From Pseudomonas deceptionensis (GTDB lineage: Bacteria; Pseudomonadota; Gammaproteobacteria; Pseudomonadales; Pseudomonadaceae), in contig NZ_FNUD01000002.1 of the NCBI RefSeq assembly GCF_900106095.1, forward strand, positions 3,183,501-3,247,500: a stretch of DNA of 64,000 nucleotides. The letters run 5' to 3'. Both the position numbers and the translations under genes were made by a program. A model generated the notes under the pieces. That model was not told the DNA's origin. It worked only from the letters and a program-made list of their open reading frames with translations, and made no database searches. Positions 18,074-26,983 of the stretch are shown piece by piece (the stretch's first letter is position 1; every line of letters starts with the position of its first letter).

Positions 18074-19252
18074 ATGACGCAATCGTCACTTTCCGGCAGC
18101 GCGGCCATTGTTGGCCTGGGCGCGACCGAATTCTCCAAGAACTCCGGCCGTACCGAGCTGCGCCTGGCGCTGGAAGCCACGCTGGCGGCGTTGAAAGACG
18201 CCGGTATCGACCCGTCCGAGGTTGAGGGTTTCAGCTCGTACTCGGTGGACAAAGTCCCGGAATACGAGATCGCCCGCTTGCTGGGTTGCAAGGACGTCAA
18301 ATTCTTCTCCCAGGTGCCCCACGGTGGCGGCGCAGCCTGTGCGCCGATCATGCACGCGGCCATGGCCGTGGCTACCGGTGTGGCCAAAGTGGTGGTGGTG
18401 TACCGGGCCATGAACGAGCGTTCGTGGTATCGCTTCGGCAGCGGCAGTTACGGCTTTGCTTCCACGCCGATCTTCGAGAACGTCAACTACGGCTGGTACA
18501 TGCCCCACGGCCTGCATACGCCGGCGTCATGGGTCGGCATGTTTGCCCAGCGCTACATGCACACCTACGGCGCCACCTCTGAAGACTTTGGTCGCGTGGC
18601 CGTGGCGGTACGTGATTTTGCCGCCACCAACCCGGCGGCGTTCTTCTACGGCAAGCCGATCACCCTGGAAGAACACCAGGCTTCGCGCTGGATCTGCGAG
18701 CCGCTGCACTTGCTCGATTGCTGCCAGGAGTCCGATGGTGCGGTGGCGATGGTGATTACTTCGGCCGAGCGCGCCAAGGACTTGCGCCAGAAGCCGGTGA
18801 TGATCAAGGCCGGCTCCCAGGGGATCACCTCGGGCCAGCAGATCATGACCTCGTTCTACCGCGACGACATCACCGGCCTGCCGGAGATGGGCGTGGTTGC
18901 CAAAGAGCTGTATCGCCAGTCGGGCCTGGGCCCCGAGGCGCTGCAAACCGCGGTGATTTACGACCACTTCACCCCGTTTGTGCTGCCGCAACTCGAAGAG
19001 TTCGGCCTGTGCGAGCGCGGCGAAGCCAAGGAATTCATCCGCGCCGGGCACCATGCCCGTGGCGGCAAGTTCCCGATCAATACCCACGGCGGGCAGTTGG
19101 GCGAGGCCTATATCCACGGCATGAATGGCGTGGCTGAAGCGGTACGTCAAGTACGCGGCAGCGCGGTCAACCAGGTCGATAACGTGGAAAACGTGCTGGT
19201 GACGGCCGGTACCGGCGTGCCAACCAGCGGCCTGATTCTGGGAGCAGCCTGA
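18074..19252 (+). CDS. ltp2: Ltp2-like steroid retro-aldolase (thiolase fold)
   Basis: A 392-residue SCP-x/thiolase-like protein. It lacks an obvious catalytic thiolase Cys. The segments IYDHFTPFVLPQLEEFG and NTHGGQLGEAYIHGMNG contain the Tyr positions conserved in Ltp2 retro-aldolases. Ltp2 cleaves the 17-hydroxy side-chain CoA ester to a 17-ketosteroid plus propionyl-CoA and needs the DUF35 domain of ChsH2. The gene order ChsH2-ACAD-ChsH1-Ltp2-ACAD closely follows the actinobacterial cluster, which makes the call strong. It ends 1 bp before the next start. Confidence 0.88.
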   Translation: MTQSSLSGSAAIVGLGATEFSKNSGRTELRLALEATLAALKDAGIDPSEVEGFSSYSVDKVPEYEIARLLGCKDVKFFSQVPHGGGAACAPIMHAAMAVATGVAKVVVVYRAMNERSWYRFGSGSYGFASTPIFENVNYGWYMPHGLHTPASWVGMFAQRYMHTYGATSEDFGRVAVAVRDFAATNPAAFFYGKPITLEEHQASRWICEPLHLLDCCQESDGAVAMVITSAERAKDLRQKPVMIKAGSQGITSGQQIMTSFYRDDITGLPEMGVVAKELYRQSGLGPEALQTAVIYDHFTPFVLPQLEEFGLCERGEAKEFIRAGHHARGGKFPINTHGGQLGEAYIHGMNGVAEAVRQVRGSAVNQVDNVENVLVTAGTGVPTSGLILGAA

Positions 19253-19253
19253 C

Positions 19254-20423
19254 ATGTTCGTCGACCTCACACCCGAACAGCACGCCCTGCGCCTCAAGGT
19301 GCGGGACTACTTCCAAAACCTGATGACCCCGCAGCTGCGTGAGCAATTGCGCGGTAAAGAGGGCGGCGAACTGTACCGCGACACCATCCGCCAGATGGGC
19401 CGCGACGGCTGGCTGGCGGTGGGCTGGCCCAAGGAACACGGCGGTCAGGGCTACGGCCCCACCGAGCAATTTATCTTCTTTGAAGAAGCGAACATTGCCG
19501 GGGCACCGCTGCCGTTTGTGACCATCAGCACCGTTGGGCCTGCGCTCATGGCCCATGGTACCGAACTGCAAAAGGCCAAATTCTTGCCAGGCATCGCTGC
19601 GGGCGAAATCATCTTCGCCATCGGTTATTCCGAGCAGGATGCCGGCAGCGACCTGGCCGTGCTCAAAACCACGGCCCGCCTTGAAGGCGACGAGTTTGTG
19701 GTCAATGGCAGCAAGCTGTGGACCTCGGGCGCCGAGTCGGCCGATTACATCTGGCTGGCTGCGCGTACCGACCCGGAGCGGCCACGGCACAAGGGTGTGT
19801 CGATCCTGATTCTCGACACCCAGGCGCCAGGTTTCTCGACCACGGTGATCCCGACCACCAGCAACCCGACTGCGGCCACGTATTACGACAACGTGCGGGT
19901 ACCTGCGCAGATGCTGGTGGGCGAGTTGCATGGCGGCTGGAAGCTGATCACCGCGCAACTGAACCACGAACGTCTGGGCCTGGGCGCCTGGTCGGACAAG
20001 GTTGTCGGGCTGTTTGGCCGGGTGCTGGCGTGGGCCAGGGCGGCGGATGAAAGCGGCGTTCGGGCCACTGACAAAGCCTGGGTTCGCGCCGGGCTGGCGC
20101 AGTGCTACGCGCGGCTTGAAGCCATGCGCCTGATCAACCTGCGCATTGCGGCCGACCTTGAGCGTGAGCGCATGGATGTAGCGCTGGCCTCGACCACCAA
20201 GGTGTATGGCTCGGAATCGGCGATCGAGATTTTGCGTGTGTTGAGCAACATCGTCGGTGCCAATGGCCTGGTGCGTGGCGGTTCGGCGGCGTCCTTGCTG
20301 CAGGGGGATCTGGAGTACGAAGTCCGCGCCTCGGTGACCCTGACCTTTGGCGGCGGCACCAACGAAATCCAGCGCGAGTTGATTGCCCAATTCGGCCTGG
20401 GCATGCCGCGTACCCAACGCTAA
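19254..20423 (+). CDS. Acyl-CoA dehydrogenase, catalytic subunit (ChsE2/FadE29-like)
   Basis: A 389-residue ACAD with IGYSEQDAGSDLAVLKT (FAD/substrate loop), NGSKLWTSGAESADYIWLAART and TFGGGTNEIQRELIA. The C-terminal YEG Glu of medium-chain enzymes is replaced by FGG. The Glu of the isovaleryl-type position is present as Glu239 in NHERLGLG. This is the pattern of FadE29/ChsE2-type subunits. It probably pairs with the Glu-less ACAD at 16531 to dehydrogenate the three-carbon side-chain CoA. A REPIN separates it from the next gene. Confidence 0.85.
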   Translation: MFVDLTPEQHALRLKVRDYFQNLMTPQLREQLRGKEGGELYRDTIRQMGRDGWLAVGWPKEHGGQGYGPTEQFIFFEEANIAGAPLPFVTISTVGPALMAHGTELQKAKFLPGIAAGEIIFAIGYSEQDAGSDLAVLKTTARLEGDEFVVNGSKLWTSGAESADYIWLAARTDPERPRHKGVSILILDTQAPGFSTTVIPTTSNPTAATYYDNVRVPAQMLVGELHGGWKLITAQLNHERLGLGAWSDKVVGLFGRVLAWARAADESGVRATDKAWVRAGLAQCYARLEAMRLINLRIAADLERERMDVALASTTKVYGSESAIEILRVLSNIVGANGLVRGGSAASLLQGDLEYEVRASVTLTFGGGTNEIQRELIAQFGLGMPRTQR

Positions 20424-20437
20424 CCATTGCCGACAAC

Positions 20438-20544
20438 TGTAGCCGCTGACGAGGTACGAGGCTGCGACAAGGGCCGCAGGCCCTTCAAAGCCACCGGGGC
20501 CGCTGCGCAGCCCGTCGCAGCCTCGTACCTCGGCAGCGGCTACA
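20438..20544. repeat. REPIN (TGTAGCCGCTGACGAG type)
   Basis: TGTAGCCGCTGACGAGGTACGAG at the left (positions 20438-20460) and the complement ending GGCAGCGGCTACA at the right. It lies in the operon between two acyl-CoA dehydrogenase genes, where a strong hairpin could tune downstream mRNA. Confidence 0.9.
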
Positions 20545-20563
20545 AGAACTGAAAGGTAGAGAA

Positions 20564-21754
20564 ATGAACGCGATTGACCAGTTCAGAGAGCAAACCCGCG
20601 ATTGGCTTGAAGCCAATTGCCCGCCGTCGCAGCGCAAGGCCATCCCTGAAGGCGAGTTGGTGTGGGGCGCGAACGATGTCGAGTTTCCCAATGCAGACGC
20701 TCAAGTGTGGTTTGAGCGCATGCGCGACAAGGGCTGGTTCTGCCCGGACTGGCCAGCCGAATACGGCGGCGCCGGCCTGAGCGCCGAATACAACGCCGTG
20801 CTGGAAAGCGAACTGCGCCGGCTCAAGTGTCGCCCGCCGCAAATCAACCTGGGCATCTGGATGCTGGGCCCGGTGCTGCTGGAGTTCGGTACCGAAGAGC
20901 AGAAGAAAAGCCTGCTGACCCCGATGACGCGCGGTGAAGTGCGCTGGTGCCAGGGTTTCTCCGAGCCCAATGCCGGGTCTGACCTGGCCAGCCTGAAAAC
21001 CTCGGCCCGCGATGCGGGCGATCACTTTGTGGTCGACGGCAGCAAGATCTGGACCTCCTACGGCGACAAGTCGGACTGGATGTACGCCCTGGTGCGCACT
21101 GATCCAAAAGCCGGCAAACACGCGGGTATCAGCCTGATCGTGCTGGACATGAAAAGCCCCGGTGTCAGCGTGGCCCCGATTGACCTGATCAGCGGCAAAT
21201 CCGCTTTCTGCCAGGTGTTTTTCGATGGCGTCAAAGTCCCTAAAAGCCAGCTGATTGGCCCACTGCATGGTGGCTGGAACCTGGCCAAGCGCCTGTTGCA
21301 GCACGAACGCAAGGCCATGTCCAAGTTCGGCGAGTTCAGCCTGCCGACTCACTTCCACCTGTTGCCGCTGGTCAGCCAGTACCTGCCCGAGCCTGTGGGG
21401 CAGGGCGAGCAAGCGCTGGTGGCGCGGGCCGTCGCCAGTGCAATGAACGAACACAGTTACAACCTGACCGTGCAGCGCATGGGTGAAGAAGCCCGCGCCG
21501 GGCAAGACGTCAGCGGGCTGATGTCGATCATGAAACTGGTGCACACCGAACAGGAACGCGACAAGTTCGAAGTGCTACTGGACGTTATGGGTTATCACGC
21601 GCTGGGCTGGGACAAGGGCGCTTTCAGTCCTCAGGAACAGGCCATCACCCGCGGCTGGTTGAACAGTTTTGCCCTGACGATCTCTGGCGGCGCGTCAGAA
21701 ATCCAGCTCAACGTGATCGCCAAGCGGGTCCTCGGCCTGCCTGACGTGAAGTAA
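20564..21754 (+). CDS. Acyl-CoA dehydrogenase, catalytic subunit of second pair
   Basis: A 396-residue ACAD: CQGFSEPNAGSDLASLKT, DGSKIWTSYGDKSDWMYALVRT and ISGGASEIQLNVIAKRVLG. Glu248 in QHERKAMSKFG is the likely catalytic base, at the isovaleryl-type position. It resembles FadE30/FadE31-33-type ACADs that act on HIP-derived or ring C/D CoA esters. It probably forms a heteromer with the next gene (11 bp apart), which lacks the Glu. The exact substrate cannot be told from sequence. Confidence 0.83.
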   Translation: MNAIDQFREQTRDWLEANCPPSQRKAIPEGELVWGANDVEFPNADAQVWFERMRDKGWFCPDWPAEYGGAGLSAEYNAVLESELRRLKCRPPQINLGIWMLGPVLLEFGTEEQKKSLLTPMTRGEVRWCQGFSEPNAGSDLASLKTSARDAGDHFVVDGSKIWTSYGDKSDWMYALVRTDPKAGKHAGISLIVLDMKSPGVSVAPIDLISGKSAFCQVFFDGVKVPKSQLIGPLHGGWNLAKRLLQHERKAMSKFGEFSLPTHFHLLPLVSQYLPEPVGQGEQALVARAVASAMNEHSYNLTVQRMGEEARAGQDVSGLMSIMKLVHTEQERDKFEVLLDVMGYHALGWDKGAFSPQEQAITRGWLNSFALTISGGASEIQLNVIAKRVLGLPDVK

Positions 21755-21765
21755 GGAAACCCACC

Positions 21766-22920
21766 ATGAACCTGCTCTATAACGAAGATCAACGGATGCT
21801 GGCCGACAGTGCCCGCGAGTTTCTGGCGGCGCGCAGCCCGGTGGCCCACCAGCGTGCCTTGCGCGATGAGCCCCAGGCCAACGGCTTTGACACCCGGCTG
21901 TGGCAAGACGCGGTGGCGTTGGGCTGGAGCGCGATTCCGTTCCCCGAAAACCTCGGCGGGCTGGACTTTGGCTGCATGGGCCTGGGCCCTATTTTTGAGT
22001 CCATCGGCTGTAACCTCAGCGCCTCACCGCTGCTCTCCAGCGTGGTGCTCAGCGGCTCCTTGCTACACCTGCAGGGCAATGCACAGCAGCAGGATCGCTG
22101 GCTGTCGGCGGCCATCAGTGGCGAACGCCGCCTGGCTCTGGCCCTGGACGAACGACCACGGCACAACCCGGCACAGGTGACCTTGCACGCCATGCCCAAG
22201 GGCGATGGCTACAGCCTGAGCGGTGACAAGTATTTCGTCATTGACGGGGTGGGTGCCGACGGTTTTCTGGTGGCGGCACAGACGGACGCCACGGCGTCTT
22301 CGCAGGCGGGCATCAGCCTGTTTCTGGTGCCGGCCGGTGCGCCGGGCCTGAGCGTTATCCCGTTGCCGCTGATCGATTCGCGCAACCATGCGCGTCTGCA
22401 TCTGGAGCAGGTACAGGTCGGGGCCGATGCATTGCTCGGCACTGCCGGGTCTGCCGGCCCGGCGCTGAATATCGCCCTGGATCGCGGGCGCGTGTGCCTG
22501 GCGGCCGAGATGCTGGGCATGGCCGAAAAACTCTTCGAAATGACCCTCGACTACCTCAAGACCCGTGTCCAGTTTGATGTGGCCATCGGCACCTTCCAGT
22601 CGCTGCAACACCGCGCGGCCCAGTTGTATGTGGAACTGGCCCTGGCGCGCAGCGCCGTGATGGCCGGTCTGGCAGCGCTGGACGACACAGGCCTGAGTGA
22701 GGTCGAGCGTCAGCGTCTGGCCAGTCTGGCGAAGTGGAAGGCAGGCCTGATGGCGCTCAAGGTGGTCAATGAGGCGGTGCAAATGCACGGCGGCATTGGT
22801 GTTACTGACGAGTTGGATGTGGGGCTTTACCTCAAGCGTATCCGGGTGGCCCAGGCTTGCCTGGGCGATGCCGATTACCACTGCGAGCGCTATGGAGCCC
22901 TGGAGCTCGTGCACGCTTGA
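21766..22920 (+). CDS. Acyl-CoA dehydrogenase subunit lacking catalytic Glu
   Basis: A 384-residue ACAD-fold protein (PFPENLGGLDFGCMGLGPIFE, LKTRVQFDVAIGTFQSLQHR, VQMHGGIGVTDELDVGLYLKR). The helix-G position reads LDRGRVCLA instead of xHERxxx, so no catalytic Glu is visible. Like the 16531 protein it looks like the non-catalytic partner of a heteromeric steroid ACAD, here with the product of 20564. An AMP-dependent ligase follows 37 bp downstream. Confidence 0.8.
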   Translation: MNLLYNEDQRMLADSAREFLAARSPVAHQRALRDEPQANGFDTRLWQDAVALGWSAIPFPENLGGLDFGCMGLGPIFESIGCNLSASPLLSSVVLSGSLLHLQGNAQQQDRWLSAAISGERRLALALDERPRHNPAQVTLHAMPKGDGYSLSGDKYFVIDGVGADGFLVAAQTDATASSQAGISLFLVPAGAPGLSVIPLPLIDSRNHARLHLEQVQVGADALLGTAGSAGPALNIALDRGRVCLAAEMLGMAEKLFEMTLDYLKTRVQFDVAIGTFQSLQHRAAQLYVELALARSAVMAGLAALDDTGLSEVERQRLASLAKWKAGLMALKVVNEAVQMHGGIGVTDELDVGLYLKRIRVAQACLGDADYHCERYGALELVHA

Positions 22921-22957
22921 GCCTGTAGCGAACTGTTCGAGTCCGGAGAATAACAAG

Positions 22958-24646
22958 ATGAAACTTGAGCAATGGCAGAGCGCATGGCAGCAGTTGGTTG
23001 GTGCCGGTTCGCCTTTTGAAGTGCTGACACCTGAAGGTGGCGGGGCGAAGTATTTTCGCCATACCGCCCCGAGTGTGTGGGCAGCAATTGACAGTGGCCG
23101 CGTACATGCTGACCGCGAATTTCTGGTGTGGGAGCAGCAGCGGCTCACGTTCAGCCAGTTTTTCGATCAGGTGGATCGCCTGGCCGGGCAAATGGTTGAG
23201 CGGTTTGGCCTGCGCAAAGGTGATCGTGTGGCGATTGCCATGCGCAACCAGCCGGCCTGGCTGGTGGCGTTTGCCGCCATTCAGCGCTGCGGTGCGGTGT
23301 GCGTGCCGCTCAATAGCTGGGGGCTGCGTGATGAGCTGTTCCATGGTTTGCAGGACAGCGGGGCGAGTTTGCTGCTGTGCGACGAGCCGCGCTTGCAACT
23401 GCTGATCAACGACCTGCGTGAGCAGGGGCTGGCGACCATTGTGGTGGGCATGAGCGCAGGCGCGCCGCTGGATGAGCATTGCCGGCGTCTGGAAGACCTG
23501 CTGGCCGCACCGTTAATCAGCGCCCCTGTGCAGAAAGTCAGTGCCAGTGACCCGGCCATGATCCTCTACACCTCGGGCACTACCAGCCTGGCCAAGGGCG
23601 TGCTGTCGACCCATGGCGCGGTGTGCCAGGCACTGGTGGCGCTGGAGTTTCAGGGTGCGTTTTGCGCGCTCAGCTCGCCAGAACGCATCAGCGTGGTGAT
23701 CAACAGCGGCTATGCCCCCACCACGTTGATGGCGGTGCCGCTGTTCCATGTCAGCGGTCTGCATGCACAGTTTTTACTGGCCTTGCGCAGTGGTCGGCGC
23801 TTGCTTCTGATGTACAAGTGGGACGTGGAAAAAGCCTTCGACCTGATCCGCGATGAACAGTGCACCCAATTCAATGGCGCGCCGGTGATGATGCAGCAAC
23901 TGCTGACCTCTCCACGTTTTGGCAGCGCCGACACCGTCAGCCTGTTTGGTCTGGGCCTGGGGGGCGCGGCACCGTCCAGCAGCCTGCTGGCCCACCTCAC
24001 ACAGCGCAAACCCGAAGCGGTCGGTGGCAGTGGCTATGGCCTGACCGAAAGCAACGGGATCTGTGCGGCGATTGGCGGTGATCAGTTTGTTTACAAGCCG
24101 GCATCGGCCGGCTGGCCCTTGCCGATTGTTGACGTGCGCATCGGCGACAGCCCGGACCGGCCGTTGCCCAGCGGGGTCAGCGGGTTGATCTGGTTGCGTT
24201 CTCCCACCCTGATGAGTGCGTACTGGAACCTGCCTGAAGCCAGCGCCCAGACCTTGCAAGAGGGTTGGCTCGACACCGGCGATATCGGCTTGCTGGACGA
24301 CGAAGGCTTCCTCTACATCACGGATCGCGCCAAGGACCTGATCAATCGCGGTGGCGAAAAAATCTCCGCGGCCGAAGTCGAGTCCTGCGCCTGTGAAATG
24401 CCCGGCGTGATCGAAGCAGCGGCCTTTGCAGTACCTGACGATGTGCTGGGCGAGGTGGTGTTTCTGGTGGTGCGTGGCGACCCGGTTTCGACCCCGGGCA
24501 GCGAAGCGGTGCGCAGCTTTATCGGGCAGCGTCTGGCCAGCTTCAAGGTCCCGGCGCAGATCCATGTCCAGCACACGCCGTTTGCCCGCAATGCCTCGGG
24601 AAAAATGCTCAAAAGCTTGCTCAAAGAGTTGTTGGTAACGGCCTGA
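22958..24646 (+). CDS. Acyl-CoA synthetase (steroid-acid CoA ligase candidate)
   Basis: A 562-residue ANL ligase starting at ATG 22958 after GGAG (a longer frame open from 22769 overlaps the ACAD gene and is rejected). Motifs: MILYTSGTTSLAKGVLSTH P-loop, GGSGYGLTESNG, GWLDTGDIGLLDDEGFLYITDRAKDLINRGGEKIS hinge region (spread over residues 425-465) and catalytic Lys in NASGKMLK. It is the last gene of the 14703 operon and probably activates a steroid side-chain or ring-derived acid. It is one of three ligases in the island; which handles which acid is unknown. Confidence 0.8.
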   Translation: MKLEQWQSAWQQLVGAGSPFEVLTPEGGGAKYFRHTAPSVWAAIDSGRVHADREFLVWEQQRLTFSQFFDQVDRLAGQMVERFGLRKGDRVAIAMRNQPAWLVAFAAIQRCGAVCVPLNSWGLRDELFHGLQDSGASLLLCDEPRLQLLINDLREQGLATIVVGMSAGAPLDEHCRRLEDLLAAPLISAPVQKVSASDPAMILYTSGTTSLAKGVLSTHGAVCQALVALEFQGAFCALSSPERISVVINSGYAPTTLMAVPLFHVSGLHAQFLLALRSGRRLLLMYKWDVEKAFDLIRDEQCTQFNGAPVMMQQLLTSPRFGSADTVSLFGLGLGGAAPSSSLLAHLTQRKPEAVGGSGYGLTESNGICAAIGGDQFVYKPASAGWPLPIVDVRIGDSPDRPLPSGVSGLIWLRSPTLMSAYWNLPEASAQTLQEGWLDTGDIGLLDDEGFLYITDRAKDLINRGGEKISAAEVESCACEMPGVIEAAAFAVPDDVLGEVVFLVVRGDPVSTPGSEAVRSFIGQRLASFKVPAQIHVQHTPFARNASGKMLKSLLKELLVTA

Positions 24647-24667
24647 GGGGGCTGCTCGAGCCCCCTC

Positions 24668-24683
24668 TAGTCTTTGTGGACGA
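24668..24683 (+). promoter_or_regulatory. Putative island operator, DUF1329 gene
   Basis: TAGTCT-TTGT-GGACGA-TG, ending 72 bp before the DUF1329 start and lying in the 109-bp gap after the ligase gene. Confidence 0.6.
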
Positions 24684-24755
24684 TGTACTCGCCTGTAGAT
24701 GGCGAAGAATGGACGCATACCCCTCAGCAAGCCTTATTCGCGTAGGAGGCAATAC

Positions 24756-26138
24756 ATGAAAATAACAAGAACAGGCGTAATGCTCGCAGCCGCCATGGCC
24801 GTCAATGTGGTCGCCATCGGTAGCGCATCGGCTCAGGTTTCGCCCGCAGAAGCGGCCAAACTGGGCAAAGAGCTGACCTGTGTCGGGGCAGAACAGGCGG
24901 GTAACGCAGCGGGCACCATCCCGCCGTATACCGGCAAGTACCTGGGCGAAGTACCGGGCTGGAACCACGTTAAATTCTCGGGTGACCAACCGGTTGATCC
25001 TTATGCTGCCGAGAAGCCGATCCTGGTGATCACGGCGCAAAACATGGCCCAGTACGAAGACAAACTCACCGAAGGCCAGAAAGCGCTGCTCAAGCGTTAT
25101 CCGACCACCTACAAGATGAACATCTACCCGGGCCACCGTGATTTCCGCTACCCGGACTACGTGTGCCGCCGCGCCATGAGCAATGCCCTGAACGCCAAGC
25201 TGGTCAACGATGGCATGGGCATTGAAGGGTTGGGCCAGGTACCGTTCCCGATCCCGAAAAGCGGTATGGAAGTGTTGTGGAACCACCAGCTTCCGGCCCG
25301 TGCCTGGACTGAAGAAAAAACCAGTGACCTGGCGTCCGTGTTGCCCAACGGCAGCATTGGCTGGGGCCGTGCTTATGCACGGGGTTTGTCGCAGGCCAAC
25401 TCGCCGACGGTGGAGCCTAAAACTGAAGACAAGATTCAGGCCATGGGCAACAATACGACCCTTAAACCGGCGCGTGACAACGGCGTGATCAGCATCTCCC
25501 ACGAACCCTACGACTTCCAGACCAACCCGCGTCAGGCCTGGAGCTACAGCCCGTCCACCCGCCGCGTTCGGTTGCTGCCGGGCTACGGTTATGACCAGCC
25601 GATGATCGGCACCAACGGCACCATGACCGTCGACGAAGACCGTTTGTTCAACGGCTCGCCGGAGCGTTTTACCTGGAAACTGATCGGCAAGCGTGAAATC
25701 TACAGCCCGGCCAACGCCTACAAAGCCAACGCCGGCACTGTCAAATACGCCGACATGCTGACCCCCAACCACCCCAATCCAGACCTGATGCGCTATGAAC
25801 TGCGTCGCGTGTGGGTGGTGGAAGCCGACCTGAAAGAAGGCTACCGCCACGTGTACGGCAAGCGCGTGCTGTTTGTCGATGAAGACACTTGGAACTCGGT
25901 GATGGCCGACAACTACGACGCCCGTGGGCAGTTGTGGAAACACGCCATGATCAACTACTACTACCACCCGGACATGAGCGGCTGGCAGGCGGGTTCGCAG
26001 TTCTTCATGGACTTGAACTCGGGGCAGTACACCGGCTACGGCATGACCAACGAAGCGAAGAAAGGTCCGATCCTCAACGAAGGCAAATTCACCCCGGACC
26101 AGTACACCGCCGATGCGGCACGGGCGATGGGGCGCTAA
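24756..26138 (+). CDS. DUF1329 family exported lipid/steroid-handling protein
   Basis: A 460-residue protein starting at ATG 24756 after AGGAGG. It has a Sec signal peptide (MKITRTGVMLAAAMAVNVV, then ASA-Q). It matches DUF1329: PPYTGKYLG, YKMNIYPGHRDFRYPDYVC, SYSPSTRRVRLLPGYGYDQP, Tyr-rich AMINYYYHPDMSGWQ. Members have a LolA/LolB-like fold and are usually encoded with DUF1302 porin-like proteins in clusters for hydrophobic substrates. A DUF1302 protein is at 39196. The likely role is moving steroid across the periplasm or outer membrane; this is inference. It has its own operator-like site and a rho-independent terminator. Confidence 0.85.
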   Translation: MKITRTGVMLAAAMAVNVVAIGSASAQVSPAEAAKLGKELTCVGAEQAGNAAGTIPPYTGKYLGEVPGWNHVKFSGDQPVDPYAAEKPILVITAQNMAQYEDKLTEGQKALLKRYPTTYKMNIYPGHRDFRYPDYVCRRAMSNALNAKLVNDGMGIEGLGQVPFPIPKSGMEVLWNHQLPARAWTEEKTSDLASVLPNGSIGWGRAYARGLSQANSPTVEPKTEDKIQAMGNNTTLKPARDNGVISISHEPYDFQTNPRQAWSYSPSTRRVRLLPGYGYDQPMIGTNGTMTVDEDRLFNGSPERFTWKLIGKREIYSPANAYKANAGTVKYADMLTPNHPNPDLMRYELRRVWVVEADLKEGYRHVYGKRVLFVDEDTWNSVMADNYDARGQLWKHAMINYYYHPDMSGWQAGSQFFMDLNSGQYTGYGMTNEAKKGPILNEGKFTPDQYTADAARAMGR

Positions 26139-26163
26139 GCGGTTAAACCTTGCATGTAACAGC

Positions 26164-26197
26164 AAAAGCCCTGTCGGTTAACGACGGGGCTTTTTTT
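26164..26197 (+). terminator. Rho-independent terminator
   Basis: AAAAGCCCTGTCG / CGACGGGGCTTTTTTT hairpin with a T-run just after the DUF1329 gene. The A-run on the other side means it could also end the leftward antitoxin transcript. Confidence 0.9.
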
Positions 26198-26198
26198 G

Positions 26199-26501
26199 TC
26201 AGGTCAGAGAGGCAAACGTCATTCCGGTGGCATGCACTACCTGGCGCATGGTTCGCAGCGTCGGATTGCCTTTGGGGGAGAGGGCGCGGTACAGGCTTTC
26301 GCGGGACAGCCCGGCTTTTTCGGCAATCTCTGCCATACCGCCTCGCGCCTCAACCACGTGGCGCAATGCGGTCAGAAAACTGGCCTGGCCACCGTCTGCA
26401 TCCAGTTCCTCGAAGGCGATGCGCAGGTATTCGACGGCAAATTCAGGATCTTGACGGATCATTTCGATCACTGACTCGTCATGGCTTTTGGTTCTGTTCA
26501 T
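26199..26501 (-). CDS. Antitoxin of a HigA/addiction-module type II system
   Basis: A 100-residue protein with a C-terminal helix-turn-helix (GGMAEIAEKAGLSRESLYRALSPKGNPTLRTM spread over residues 53-85) and an N-terminal segment (DPEFAVEYLRIAFEELD) typical of the putative-addiction-module antidote family. The start is ATG 26501; its A-T-G overlaps the stop of the upstream toxin frame (ATGA), as in intact HigBA/RelBE-like pairs. The antitoxin looks intact while its toxin carries an internal deletion. Confidence 0.85.
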   Translation of the reverse strand: MNRTKSHDESVIEMIRQDPEFAVEYLRIAFEELDADGGQASFLTALRHVVEARGGMAEIAEKAGLSRESLYRALSPKGNPTLRTMRQVVHATGMTFASLT

Positions 26502-26716
26502 GGCATCCTCTTTTGATATTCGTTCCAGCAGCGCATGGCTCTTCGAAGCTCCCACACGCCGCTACCCAAGGGTTTGCAATCACCCAAGGCCCCAGCAGAA
26601 AGCCGGTTCACCCTGACGGTGATACGTGCTTTGGCTGATCGGTCTTTAAGGTGGTCCAACCATTGCTGATAATGGTCACAGCCCGTTTCGCTGACGTAAT
26701 GTCTTATCTCAATCAT
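26498..26716 (-). pseudogene. RelE/HigB-type toxin with an internal in-frame deletion
   Basis: The frame from ATG 26716 begins like the killer protein of this family (MIEIRHYVSETGCDHYQQWL, KARITVRVNRLSAGALGDCK, GVWELR) and then jumps directly to the C-terminal helix (MRCWNEYQKRMP). The normal central strands after WELR (the IDYGPGYRVYF ... GGDKSxQ region, about 30 residues) are missing. The product is 72 residues instead of about 100 and should be inactive. The stop/start overlap with the antitoxin is preserved. Confidence 0.75.
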
Positions 26717-26983
26717 AATGAATGTAGCTTTTAGGCTACTTCTGATCAATGGCACTTAACCGCAAATTGCGGCTGTTCGTCTTAAGAGACCCACATCCAA
26801 TGTGGTAGAGGGTGACTGCTGAGAGTTAGAGGGGTGGTGTTTCGAGGGGCAATTCAGACAAATCGCAAGATTGTGCAGGGTGTTTACTTAAGTTCGAGTT
26901 ACGGGGCTGCAGTTGGCCCCGGTATTGAAACGAGTCATTACCGGGGTCAAGGGAGGAGGGCTTTGCAAGAGGAGAGTGAGTCG
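26717..26983. other. Intergenic, no gene seen
   Basis: About 270 bp between the toxin remnant and the VOC gene. No credible coding frame or hairpin was recognised. It presumably holds the promoter of the toxin-antitoxin pair. Confidence 0.5.

Noticed and set aside
24621..26165. Antisense open frame of 514 codons opposite the DUF1329 gene
   Set aside because: Shadow of a gene with a signal peptide, ribosome-binding site and terminator on the plus strand.
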